Shown here: piece by piece, positions 42,265 to 48,800 of the stretch | Layout of the letters: the number at the start of each line of letters is the position of its first letter | How positions within the stretch are numbered: position 1 is the stretch's first letter | Assembly: GCA_964514105.1 (NCBI GenBank) | Contig: CAZEPJ010000033.1 | Location: 1 to 48,800, forward strand | DNA: 48,800 nt | Direction of reading: 5' to 3' | Source of the DNA: CAZEPJ01 sp964514105 | Lineage (GTDB): Bacteria > Desulfobacterota > Desulfocorpusculales > Desulfocorpusculum | Notes under the pieces: generated by a model | Told to the model about the DNA's origin: nothing | Seen by the model: the letters and a program-made list of their open reading frames with translations, nothing else | Databases searched by the model: none | Program-made: the position numbers and the translations under genes

Positions 42265-42657
42265 ATGGACAAGAGGGAGTTTGCAGGCATCCGACAGGGC
42301 TTGGCCAAGACCCAGCAGCAGGTCGCCCACATGCTCGGGACATCGACCAAGGCCGTCCAGAGCTTCGAGCAGGGCTGGAGGAACATCCCGCCCCACGTGG
42401 AGCGGCAAATGCTCTTCTTCCTGGCCCTCCGGCGCATGGAGGACGATCGAGACAGGACTCCCTGCTGGGAGATCAAGGGTTGCCCGGACCAGGCCAAGGC
42501 TCGATGCCCGGCCTGGGAGTTCCAATACGGCCATCTTTGCTGGTTCATCAATGGGAAGATCTGTCTGGGAAAGGCCGCTGGAAGCTGGGAGGAAAAGATG
42601 AGGGCGTGTCGGCAGTGCGCGGTCTTCCGTTCCACCGTGGCCCCGGGGGAGGCCTGA
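42265..42657 (+). CDS. HTH protein with two-CW cysteine domain
   Basis: 130 residues. Residues 1-60 form an XRE-like helix-turn-helix (LAKTQQQVAHMLGTSTKAVQSFEQGWRNIP). Residues 65-125 are Cys-rich with two CW elements: CWEIKGCPDQAKARC and CWFINGKICLG, ending MRACRQCAVFR. The two-CW domain probably binds a metal or iron-sulfur cluster. The fusion implies a transcription factor sensing redox state or metals. Start ATG preceded by GGGAGAAGG. Not clearly in an operon with either neighbour. Confidence 0.85.
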   Translation: MDKREFAGIRQGLAKTQQQVAHMLGTSTKAVQSFEQGWRNIPPHVERQMLFFLALRRMEDDRDRTPCWEIKGCPDQAKARCPAWEFQYGHLCWFINGKICLGKAAGSWEEKMRACRQCAVFRSTVAPGEA

Positions 42658-43086
42658 CGGCACTGAAGTCCGCCAACGGGCGGGGGAGGCCCGCCCAGCC
42701 GGGGCGCCGGGCCTCTCCACAGGGCAAGACCTTCAGAAAAACCGATTCGTTGGATCCCGGGCGGCGGGGAGCGCGGCGGCCCCTGTCGTCGTGCCTGACG
42801 CCACCAACCCATGGCGGCTCGGCTGCGGAGGATGATCTTCCTCCCCGCGGACGGGGGATCGCCCCGGCAGAAGCGTGGGGCGCGTTCCCGCAGGACCGCC
42901 TGCTCGCCTGCCATGGGTTCCGGCTCGCTCCCCAGCGGAAGCAGGGCTCCGGGACGAAGGTCTGCCCCCCCGCAAGTGGGAGGGGAGGCAGCGTCCAGGG
43001 GGCGGGAGGATTCCATTTGAGCGGGTCCGGGGGTTCGTGCTATCCTCCGACTCTCGAATCCCGACTCCCAGGGCTTCCCGTGCGCC
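42658..43086. other. 429-nt gap, candidate promoter for the SpmA-SpmB gene
   Basis: No gene is supported. TTGAGC (43017-43022), 18-nt spacer and TATCCT (43041-43046) give a moderate sigma70 match with a 34-nt leader to the ATG at 43087. The remainder is GC-rich with only short frames lacking ribosome binding sites. Confidence 0.35.
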
Positions 43087-44412
43087 ATGCCGACATCCGC
43101 ATCCAAGGCCTCGGCCATCAACGCCATCTGGGTCCTTCTGATCCTATCGAGCGTACTTGTTGCCCTGTTCACTGGGCGAATGGACGAGGTGGGCAAGGCC
43201 TCCTTCGAGGCGGCCAAGAAGGCCGTGGAGCTGGCCATCGGCCTGGTGGGGGCCATGGCACTCTGGCTCGGCCTCGTGAAGATCGCCCAGGAGGCCGGGC
43301 TCATGACCCTCATCGCCCGGTCGCTGCGGCCAGTCATGACGCGGCTCTTTCCCGACGTTCCCCCAGAGCACCCGGCCATGGGGGCCATGATCATGAACCT
43401 CTCGGCCAACGTCATGGGTCTGGGAAACGCCGCCACCCCCCTTGGCATCAAGGCCATGCAGGAGCTGGACCGGCTCAACCCGCGGAAAGGGGAGGCAACG
43501 GACGCCATGTGTCTGTTCCTGGCCATCAACACCAGCTCCGTGACCCTGCTCCCCCTGGGGGTCATGGCGGTTCGCGCCTCGGCAGGGGCCGAGGACCCGG
43601 GTGGCATCCTGCTGCCCACCCTCCTGGCCACCGTCTCCTCGACCAGTGTCGCCATTCTCTGCGCCAAGGTCCTGGCCCGATTCTATGCGGGCACGCCGGC
43701 CGCACCCCCGGCCGGGGCGATGCCCGAGGTTTCTGCGGGGACCACAGAGGTGCCCGACGCCCCGGAGGCACGCCCCCCGCTCCCGGCCCGGGGATGGCGA
43801 AGGGGCCTTCTTCCTGCCTACCTGTTGCTCTTCATCCTGGCCGCCTCCTTCCAGGCGGGCAGGCTCCTGGCGGCAGGCGAGGGCGGAACGGCTGTGGCCG
43901 GCGCCTTGACCCACTGGCTCATCCCCTTCCTCATGGGGGCCCTGGTGGTCTACGGGGTCAGTCGAGAGGTCCCGGTGTACGAATCCGTGTGCGAGGGGGC
44001 CAAGGAGGGATTCAACGTGGCCCTGCGGATCATCCCGTTTCTCGTGGCGATCCTGGTGGCCGTGGGCATGTTCCGGGCATCCGGGGCGCTGGATCTGTTC
44101 ACATGGATCGCGACCCCTGCCACCGGCCTCATGGGCATGCCGCCCGAGACCGTTCCCATGGCCCTGGTTCGACCCCTGTCCGGCTCGGGGGCCTTCGGCA
44201 TCATGTCGGACCTGGTCGCCCGAGCCCCGGATTCCCTGCCGGCCTTCATCGCCTCCGTGATGCAGGGATCCACAGACACAACGTTCTACGTCCTGGCGGT
44301 CTACTTCGGGGCGGTGGGCGTCACGCGGCCGAGATACGCGGTGGCGGCCGGCCTGACGGCCGACGCCGCGGGGATCCTCGCCTCCGTTGTCCTGGGCCGC
44401 CTCTTTTACTGA
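43087..44412 (+). CDS. Fused SpmA-SpmB (nucleoside-recognition) membrane protein
   Basis: 441 residues. The N-terminal half matches SpmA, including MNLSANVMGLGNAATPLGIKAMQ and FLAINTSSVTLLP; a linker rich in Pro and Ala (about 205-235) follows; the C-terminal half resembles SpmB, with REVPVYESVCEGAKEGFNVALRIIPFLVAILVAVGM and RPLSGSGAFGIMSD. Each half has Gate-type helices. In spore formers spmA and spmB are separate genes for spore-core dehydration; fused forms occur in Gram-negative non-sporulating bacteria and their role is unclear. No clear ribosome binding site is visible; transcription probably starts at 43053. Confidence 0.9.
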   Translation: MPTSASKASAINAIWVLLILSSVLVALFTGRMDEVGKASFEAAKKAVELAIGLVGAMALWLGLVKIAQEAGLMTLIARSLRPVMTRLFPDVPPEHPAMGAMIMNLSANVMGLGNAATPLGIKAMQELDRLNPRKGEATDAMCLFLAINTSSVTLLPLGVMAVRASAGAEDPGGILLPTLLATVSSTSVAILCAKVLARFYAGTPAAPPAGAMPEVSAGTTEVPDAPEARPPLPARGWRRGLLPAYLLLFILAASFQAGRLLAAGEGGTAVAGALTHWLIPFLMGALVVYGVSREVPVYESVCEGAKEGFNVALRIIPFLVAILVAVGMFRASGALDLFTWIATPATGLMGMPPETVPMALVRPLSGSGAFGIMSDLVARAPDSLPAFIASVMQGSTDTTFYVLAVYFGAVGVTRPRYAVAAGLTADAAGILASVVLGRLFY

Positions 44413-44861
44413 TCGCCCTCGTCGTCCGCCCAGACGGGCCATCCGTTGTCCTTGCGGAGCAGGAGCACCCTGTCCCCCTTGCGGACCTCGGTGGCGATGA
44501 TGGCGGGCTTCTCGTCGAGGACGATGCGGGAGCCCCGGACCGTGACCTGATCCCCCGCCCTGACTTCGAATCCCTGTTCCTCCAAGTACCATCCGGGCCC
44601 CAGGTGCACGGCGATGACCTCTCCCTGGGTCTGGACCATGAGGAGCAGCCCCACGCCCATCTGCCGCAGCGGGGTGAATGGTGTCGCGCTGAGGACCTGC
44701 CCCTGGATCGACGCCAGGGTGTCGGCCTTGAACAGGGACCCGTACAGGGTCTTGGCCCCCCATCCCTGCCCCCCCGCACGACGGATGGCCGACGCCGGAC
44801 TCGCCCAAAGCGCCCAACCGACCGCGGCGCACACGCACGCCCATGCAGTCAACTGCCTCAT
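44406..44861 (-). CDS. Exported small beta-rich (OB-fold-like) protein
   Basis: 151 residues: signal peptide (residues 1 to about 25, ending SPASA) and a beta-rich domain with IQGQVLSATPF, VQTQGEVIAVHLGPGWYLEEQGFEVRAGDQVTVRGSR, IIATEVRKGDRVLLLRKDNGWPVW. The pattern of a short beta barrel ending LRxxxGxPxW recurs in proteins encoded near cytochromes and looks like an OB fold; function unknown. It converges with the SpmA-SpmB gene, overlapping it by 7 nt. The ATG has GGGAGG 5 nt upstream on the minus strand. Confidence 0.75.
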   Translation of the reverse strand: MRQLTAWACVCAAVGWALWASPASAIRRAGGQGWGAKTLYGSLFKADTLASIQGQVLSATPFTPLRQMGVGLLLMVQTQGEVIAVHLGPGWYLEEQGFEVRAGDQVTVRGSRIVLDEKPAIIATEVRKGDRVLLLRKDNGWPVWADDEGDQ

Positions 44862-45134
44862 CTCGCCCTCCCGTCCAGTGAAGTGAGGCCCTCCCTGCAT
44901 CTCCGGCCCGGCACCGGGCTCCTGCATCCCACCCAGGGCCTCTCCTCCTTCCTGATCATACCCGGGAAGGGGACTCCCGTCACGCGTCTCGTCCCCCTGG
45001 CCCTTCGGTTGGGGGGGGCGGCCCGAGGTCCCGCAATCCTGCTTCCGCAGGAGCCTGGCTGGGCACCTGTGGCGGGCGAGCAGGCAGCGGAGGTTGTCGC
45101 GAGAGGGCAGGCATCCGCCTCCCATGCCCGCGCC

Positions 45135-45163
45135 TTGACACGGCCCCAGAACGGTGATATATG
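45135..45163 (+). promoter_or_regulatory. Promoter of the iclR-like gene
   Basis: TTGACA (45135-45140), 17-nt spacer, TATATG (45158-45163). Predicted transcript start near 45170, with a leader of about 57 nt to the ATG. The -10 overlaps the IclR-type operator described separately. Confidence 0.65.
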
Positions 45164-45176
45164 AAACACGATTTCA
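45162..45176. promoter_or_regulatory. Candidate IclR-type operator overlapping the iclR promoter
   Basis: TGAAACACGATTTCA at 45162-45176 is a 15-bp inverted repeat with 5-bp arms, the size and form of IclR-family sites (TGGAAAT-N-ATTTCCA type). ATATATGAAA is repeated 20 nt apart (45157-45166 and 45177-45186), giving a second half-site. Occupation would block the promoter, so autorepression is likely. The 364-nt gap 44862-45226 otherwise holds only GC-rich sequence and the start of the divergently read OB-fold-like gene. Confidence 0.6.
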
Positions 45177-45226
45177 ATATATGAAATAATCGAACCCCCG
45201 ATTCCTACTATTGATCAGGCACGGGC

Positions 45227-45976
45227 ATGAAGTTGGCCTCCCTGGAAAAAAGCATTCAGCTCATCGATCTCCTGAGCAGGAACCCGCAGGGGCTCAGACT
45301 CTCGGACATCAGCGGGACGTTGGGATTTCCCAAGAGCAGCGTCCACCACATCCTGAGCACGTTGCTGCCCCACGACTACGTCTCCCAGGAGCCCGACACC
45401 AAGAGATACGTCCTGGGCTTCAAGTTCCTGTCGGTGAGCAGCGCCATTCTCAATCATCTGGACATCAGGAAGACGGCCTTCGGCCATCTGCGCAGGCTCC
45501 ATGGGGAGTGCAACGAGACCGTCAACCTCTACGTCCTGCGGGGCGGCAGGATCACCCTCATCGACAAGATCCAGAAGGTGGGGGGGTTGTCCCTGGACAC
45601 CTATGTGGGTTTCAGTACGGAGCCCCATTCCGCGGCGAGCGGCAAGGTCCTGCTGGCCGACCTGCCCTTCAAGGACGTCCGGAGCATATACGGGACATCC
45701 CCCCTGGGGAAATACGGCCCGCGCACGGTCGAGACCCTGGACGGGCTCCTCCTGGAGCTGGACGAGGTCCGGCGCAAGGGCTACGCCGTGGACAACGAGG
45801 AGCATTACGAAGGCGTTCGATGCGTGGCGGCGCCCATCCGGGCGGGCGGGCGCGTCGTGGCGGCCGTGAGCGTCACGGGGGCTGTCTTCACCATGAGCAT
45901 GGAGCGGATCCACGGCGAGCTCGTCGACCTGGTGAAGGCGACGGCGGAGAGGGTCTCCGCCGACATGAAGTGGTAG
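45227..45976 (+). CDS. IclR-family transcriptional regulator
   Basis: 249 residues. N-terminal winged helix (residues about 1-65, LSDISGTLGFPKSSVHHILSTLLPHDYV) and a C-terminal effector-binding domain (LGEL-like GHLRRLHGECNETVNLYVLRGG, SGKVLLADLP, EEHYEGVRCVAAPI, VAAVSVTGAVF). It is 75 nt upstream of the 2-oxoacid:ferredoxin oxidoreductase operon on the same strand, so the oxidoreductase substrate or a related acid is the probable effector. IclR proteins often control aromatic or short-chain acid catabolism. Confidence 0.92.
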   Translation: MKLASLEKSIQLIDLLSRNPQGLRLSDISGTLGFPKSSVHHILSTLLPHDYVSQEPDTKRYVLGFKFLSVSSAILNHLDIRKTAFGHLRRLHGECNETVNLYVLRGGRITLIDKIQKVGGLSLDTYVGFSTEPHSAASGKVLLADLPFKDVRSIYGTSPLGKYGPRTVETLDGLLLELDEVRRKGYAVDNEEHYEGVRCVAAPIRAGGRVVAAVSVTGAVFTMSMERIHGELVDLVKATAERVSADMKW

Positions 45977-45996
45977 GCGATCTTTGTCTTGCGGTG

Positions 45997-46014
45997 GACA
46001 CAGCGCGCTGTGTC
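45997..46014. promoter_or_regulatory. 18-bp perfect palindrome before the oxidoreductase operon
   Basis: GACACAGCGCGCTGTGTC at 45997-46014 is a perfect palindrome between the iclR stop and the porC start. It could be a protein-binding operator, or in RNA a stem with a CGCG loop, but no T-run follows. Its sequence differs from the IclR-type site upstream. Confidence 0.5.
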
Positions 46015-46051
46015 ATCATATCTCGTTTCGCCGGCGGATGGAGGAGGCGCC

Positions 46052-46606
46052 ATGAAGGAGGTTCGCATCCACGGTCGCGGGGGGCAGGGGTCCCTGGTCC
46101 TGGCCCAGTTCATCGCCATCGCCGCGCTGGAGGACGACAGGTACGGTCAGGCCTTTCCCTTTCTGGGCGGGGGCGGCGAGCGCAGGGGCAAGCCCATCGT
46201 GGCCTTCTGCCGGTTGAGCGATGCCCCCATCCGGGCCCGCAGCCGGGTGAACGAGCCCGACTACGTCATCGTGCAGGACGCGACCATCATGGCCGAACTG
46301 GACGTCACCGAGGGGCTCAAGCGGGGCGGGCTCGTGCTTCTCAACACCGAGAAGGACCCGGCGACTCTGGCCATGGCGGGCGACTTTCGCGTCCGCACCA
46401 TCTCCGCGGACCATCTGGCCCGGCGGATCCTGGGGCGCCCCATCATGAACACGGCCCTCCTGGGCGCCTTCGCCGCCATGACGGGCGAGCTCAGCCTGGA
46501 GGCGGCCCTCAAGGCGGTGCGAAGCAAGTTCCCGGGCGAACTGGGGGAGAAGAACGCGCGGGTGGTGGAGGAGAGCTACCGGAGCCTCCGGGAGGATCGG
46601 ACATGA
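46052..46606 (+). CDS. porC: 2-oxoacid:ferredoxin oxidoreductase, gamma subunit
   Basis: 184 residues beginning VRIHGRGGQGSLVLAQFIA, the Rossmann-type N-terminus of the gamma domain, with FLGGGGERRGKPIVAFCRLSD, the family's central motif. It is one of four subunits of a thiamine-diphosphate, [4Fe-4S] enzyme that oxidises a 2-oxoacid to acyl-CoA and CO2 with ferredoxin. The order gamma, delta, alpha, beta matches four-subunit pyruvate oxidoreductases of anaerobes. GGAGGAGG precedes the ATG. Confidence 0.93.
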   Translation: MKEVRIHGRGGQGSLVLAQFIAIAALEDDRYGQAFPFLGGGGERRGKPIVAFCRLSDAPIRARSRVNEPDYVIVQDATIMAELDVTEGLKRGGLVLLNTEKDPATLAMAGDFRVRTISADHLARRILGRPIMNTALLGAFAAMTGELSLEAALKAVRSKFPGELGEKNARVVEESYRSLREDRT

Positions 46607-46860
46607 AGATCAATCGTGGCGCCGTGGTCAAGGGGGGGACGTCCCTCAACTACAAGACCGGCCTGTGGCGGGACCAGCGGCCGCGCATCGTCAAGGCGCT
46701 CTGCAAGGCCTGCGGGATGTGCCAGGAGGTATGTCCGGACAGCGCCGTCCACAAGGTCGATGAGGCCTACGTGATAGACTACCAATTCTGCAAAGGGTGC
46801 GGCCTGTGCGCCAGGGAGTGCGCGGCCAAGGCCATCGAGATCGTGCCCGAGGAGAAGTGA
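46603..46860 (+). CDS. porD: 2-oxoacid:ferredoxin oxidoreductase, delta (ferredoxin) subunit
   Basis: 85 residues with two ferredoxin-type cysteine groups, CKACGMCQEVCPDSA and CKGCGLCARECAAKA, binding two [4Fe-4S] clusters that receive electrons from the catalytic subunits. The ATG overlaps the gamma stop (ATGA), and the next gene starts 1 nt after the stop. Confidence 0.94.
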   Translation: MKINRGAVVKGGTSLNYKTGLWRDQRPRIVKALCKACGMCQEVCPDSAVHKVDEAYVIDYQFCKGCGLCARECAAKAIEIVPEEK

Positions 46861-46861
46861 G

Positions 46862-48052
46862 ATGCGCATGGAAGAGGTGGTTGAAGGCTCAGAGGCGGTG
46901 GCCCTGGCGGTCAAGGCGTGCCGGCCCCACGTCATCTCCGCGTATCCCATCAGCCCCCAGACCCACATCGTGGAGCGGCTGGCCAGGATGGTGGCGGACG
47001 GCGAGCTGGACGCCCAGTACGTGCGGGTGGAGTCCGAGTTCTCGGCGGCCAGCGTGGTGAGCGGCGCTGCGGCCGCGGGGAGCCGCGCGTACACGGCCTC
47101 GGCGTCCCAGGGGCTGCTGCTCATGACCGAGGTCCTGTACGCCACCGCCGGCATGCGGCTGCCCTTCGTCATCACCGGGGTCAACCGCACCCTGTCCGCC
47201 CCCATCAGCATCCAGGTGGACCATCAGGACACGGCCTCCCTCCGGGACTCGGGGGTGATCCAGATCTACGTGGAGAGCAGCCAGGAGGCCTACGACGCCC
47301 ACATCGCGGCCTTCAAGGTCGCCGAGGACCCCGATGTCCTCCTGCCCGTGATGGTGTGCATGGACGGCTGGATCCTGACCCACTCGTACGAACGGGTCCG
47401 GTTCCTGGAGCAGGAGGCCGTGGATCGGTTCCTGCCCCCGTTCAAGCCCGTCAACTTCCTGGACCCCTGGGACCCCAAGAGCTGGGGCTCGTATGCCGAC
47501 GACGACATGCTGCTGGAGTTCAAGTACTCGGTGCAGCAGGGCATGCAGGCGGCCAAGGCCCGGCTCCGGGACGCCTTCGCGGAGCTGGCCGGGATCACCG
47601 GGCGGGACCACGGGGGGCTGGTGGAGGCGTACAGGACGGACGGCGCGGAGGTGGTCCTGGTGGCCATGGGGTCGGTGGCGGGAACGGCCAAGGACGCCGT
47701 GGATGCCCTGCGCGCCCAGGGGGAGCGGGTGGGGCTTGTGAAGATCCGGTGCTACCGGCCCTTCCCCCATGAGGAGATCTGGGAGGCCGTCCGGGGCGCC
47801 CGGGTGGTGGCCGTCATGGAGGCCACGTTCTCCATGGGGAGCGAGGGAGCCGTGGGCATGGACCTCAAGGCCAAGCTATGCGGCCGGCCCGGGGCGCCCA
47901 TGGTGGTGGACTTCATCGCGGGCCTGGGGGGGCGTGAGGTCAACGAAAAGACCATCCGGCAGATCGTGGGCAAGGCCCGGGAGGTGCTTCGGTCCGGGGC
48001 GCCCCTCCCCGAGTCGTACTGGATGGGTTTGAACCGGGCGATTTTGCCCTGA
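46862..48052 (+). CDS. porA: 2-oxoacid:ferredoxin oxidoreductase, alpha subunit
   Basis: 396 residues. Domain I starts EGSEAVALAVKACRPHVISAYPISPQ, the family's CoA/thiamine-interacting N-terminus; domain II follows with FVITGVNRTLSAPISIQVDHQD; a C-terminal domain VVLVAMGSVAGTAKDAVDALRAQGERVGLVKIRCYRPFP completes it. Size and motifs match pyruvate:ferredoxin oxidoreductase alpha, but phenylglyoxylate and other 2-oxoacid enzymes are close relatives, so the substrate is not certain. Confidence 0.94.
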   Translation: MRMEEVVEGSEAVALAVKACRPHVISAYPISPQTHIVERLARMVADGELDAQYVRVESEFSAASVVSGAAAAGSRAYTASASQGLLLMTEVLYATAGMRLPFVITGVNRTLSAPISIQVDHQDTASLRDSGVIQIYVESSQEAYDAHIAAFKVAEDPDVLLPVMVCMDGWILTHSYERVRFLEQEAVDRFLPPFKPVNFLDPWDPKSWGSYADDDMLLEFKYSVQQGMQAAKARLRDAFAELAGITGRDHGGLVEAYRTDGAEVVLVAMGSVAGTAKDAVDALRAQGERVGLVKIRCYRPFPHEEIWEAVRGARVVAVMEATFSMGSEGAVGMDLKAKLCGRPGAPMVVDFIAGLGGREVNEKTIRQIVGKAREVLRSGAPLPESYWMGLNRAILP

Positions 48053-48063
48053 AGGAGGCAGCT

Positions 48064-48800
48064 GTGGGAAGCGTTCAAGCGGCGCAGACAGAGGATCTGT
48101 TCGTCTCCGGGCACCGGGCATGCCCCGGCTGCGGCATGGCGTTGGCCGTGCGCCACATCCTGAGGGCCACGGGGCCCGACGTCATCGTGGTGACGCCCAC
48201 CGGGTGCCTGGAGACCTTCACGTCTCCGTACGGGTATTCCCCCTGGCGGGTTCCGTGGATCCATCACCTCTTCGAGAACGGCCCGGCCGTGGCCTCGGGC
48301 GTGGCGGCCGCCCTCAAGGCCCAGGGGCGGGAGTCCACCCGGGTCCTGGCCATCGGGGGCGACGGGGGCACCTTCGACATCGGCTTCGGGTCCCTCTCGG
48401 GGATGCTGGAGCGGGGAGACGACGTGCTTTACATCTGCGTGGACAACGGCGCGTACATGAACACGGGGGGGCAAAGAAGCGCCGCCACCCCCCTGTACGC
48501 CTCCACCACCACAGATCCCGCGGGAAGGCTCTCCCCCGGGAAGCTCCAGGCCAAGAAGGACCTCCCGGCCATCGTGGCCGCCCACGGGGCTCCATACGTG
48601 GCCACGGCATCGGCGGCCTTTTTCAAGGACCTCCAGAAGAAGGTCAAGAGGGCCATGGCGTTTCACGGGCCGCGGTACATCCAGATCGACACCCCCTGTC
48701 CGGGCGTCTGGGGTTTCCCCGCGGACATGACCCTGGAGATCGGCCGCCTGGGCGTCAACAGCGGCCTGGTCCCCCTCTTGGAGATGGAGGGCGGCAAGGT
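48064..48800 (+). CDS. porB: 2-oxoacid:ferredoxin oxidoreductase, beta subunit (partial)
   Basis: 245 complete codons from a GTG with AAGGAGG 5 nt upstream; the gene continues beyond the window. It binds thiamine diphosphate (AIGGDGGTFDIGFGSLSGM, then VDNGAYMNTGGQ) and a [4Fe-4S] cluster (ACPGCGMALA and further Cys, including TPTGCLET). A full beta subunit is about 310-330 residues, so roughly 70 remain outside the window. It completes the gamma-delta-alpha-beta operon. Confidence 0.95.
   Translation, partial: MGSVQAAQTEDLFVSGHRACPGCGMALAVRHILRATGPDVIVVTPTGCLETFTSPYGYSPWRVPWIHHLFENGPAVASGVAAALKAQGRESTRVLAIGGDGGTFDIGFGSLSGMLERGDDVLYICVDNGAYMNTGGQRSAATPLYASTTTDPAGRLSPGKLQAKKDLPAIVAAHGAPYVATASAAFFKDLQKKVKRAMAFHGPRYIQIDTPCPGVWGFPADMTLEIGRLGVNSGLVPLLEMEGGK

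Noticed and set aside
42811..43020. 69-codon frame in the gap before the SpmA-SpmB gene
   Set aside because: No ribosome binding site, no domain and no conserved neighbour spacing.
42225..45164. 979-codon plus-strand frame across the HTH, SpmA-SpmB and OB-fold-like genes
   Set aside because: Alternative-frame shadow; the real genes carry recognisable domains.

Overview
The window is a strongly GC-rich bacterial chromosome segment with tightly packed genes, frequent ATGA/GTGA/TTGA stop-start overlaps and many GTG or TTG starts. No rRNA, tRNA, CRISPR array or insertion sequence was recognised. A MucR-type zinc-finger regulator, c7-type triheme and large multiheme cytochromes, a NapC/NirT heptaheme protein, a SpmA-SpmB fusion, a two-CW protein and a four-subunit 2-oxoacid:ferredoxin oxidoreductase together suggest an anaerobic, respiring member of the old Deltaproteobacteria (Desulfuromonadota/Desulfobacterota-like). 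This is inference from gene content; no marker gene was placed.

Layout. 0-6 kb: end of an unidentified gene, mucR-like regulator (-) with its terminator, overlapping alr-ddl (+) for D-Ala-D-Ala, and uvrB plus an orphan MlaC-like protein (-). 6-9.7 kb: hexapeptide acyltransferase, NodU-type carbamoyltransferase, SxtJ-like and DUF5989 small membrane proteins, and a gamma-carbonic-anhydrase-like protein lacking one metal-ligand position. 9.7-13.8 kb (-): DUF3047 protein and a complete ECF vitamin-type importer (S, fused double ATPase, T). 14-18.6 kb: MFS transporter (-), a NarL-type histidine kinase/response regulator pair and a lone receiver protein (+). 18.7-24.9 kb: a probably leaderless NUDIX gene, PlsC-like acyltransferase, thioesterase, a MoxR ATPase/CoxE-like VWA pair, and an orphan NDP-forming acyl-CoA synthetase alpha subunit. 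25-30.6 kb: AttEFGH-like ABC transporter with lipocalin-like partner, a DMT-transporter remnant and a B3/B4 protein.

The most distinctive part is 30.6-41.1 kb. It encodes 28 predicted c-type hemes in five proteins, four [4Fe-4S] clusters, and three different predicted routes from the quinone pool to the periplasm: an ImcH-like heptaheme NapC/NirT protein, a tetraheme/ferredoxin/NrfD module, and a split CbcL-like module (nonaheme c-type protein plus diheme b-type subunit). A 77-residue protein with three copies of a 14-residue motif ending in Asp-Pro opens the NrfD operon and is not recognised. The set looks like an electron-export module, possibly for metals or other extracellular acceptors, but no outer-membrane conduit is present in the window.

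41-48.8 kb: a GarR-type dehydrogenase, a HTH/two-CW protein with a palindrome upstream, a SpmA-SpmB fusion, a periplasmic OB-fold-like protein, and an IclR regulator next to a gamma-delta-alpha-beta 2-oxoacid:ferredoxin oxidoreductase operon that runs off the end. Oxidation of a 2-oxoacid to acyl-CoA with reduced ferredoxin could feed the respiratory module, but that link is metabolic inference.
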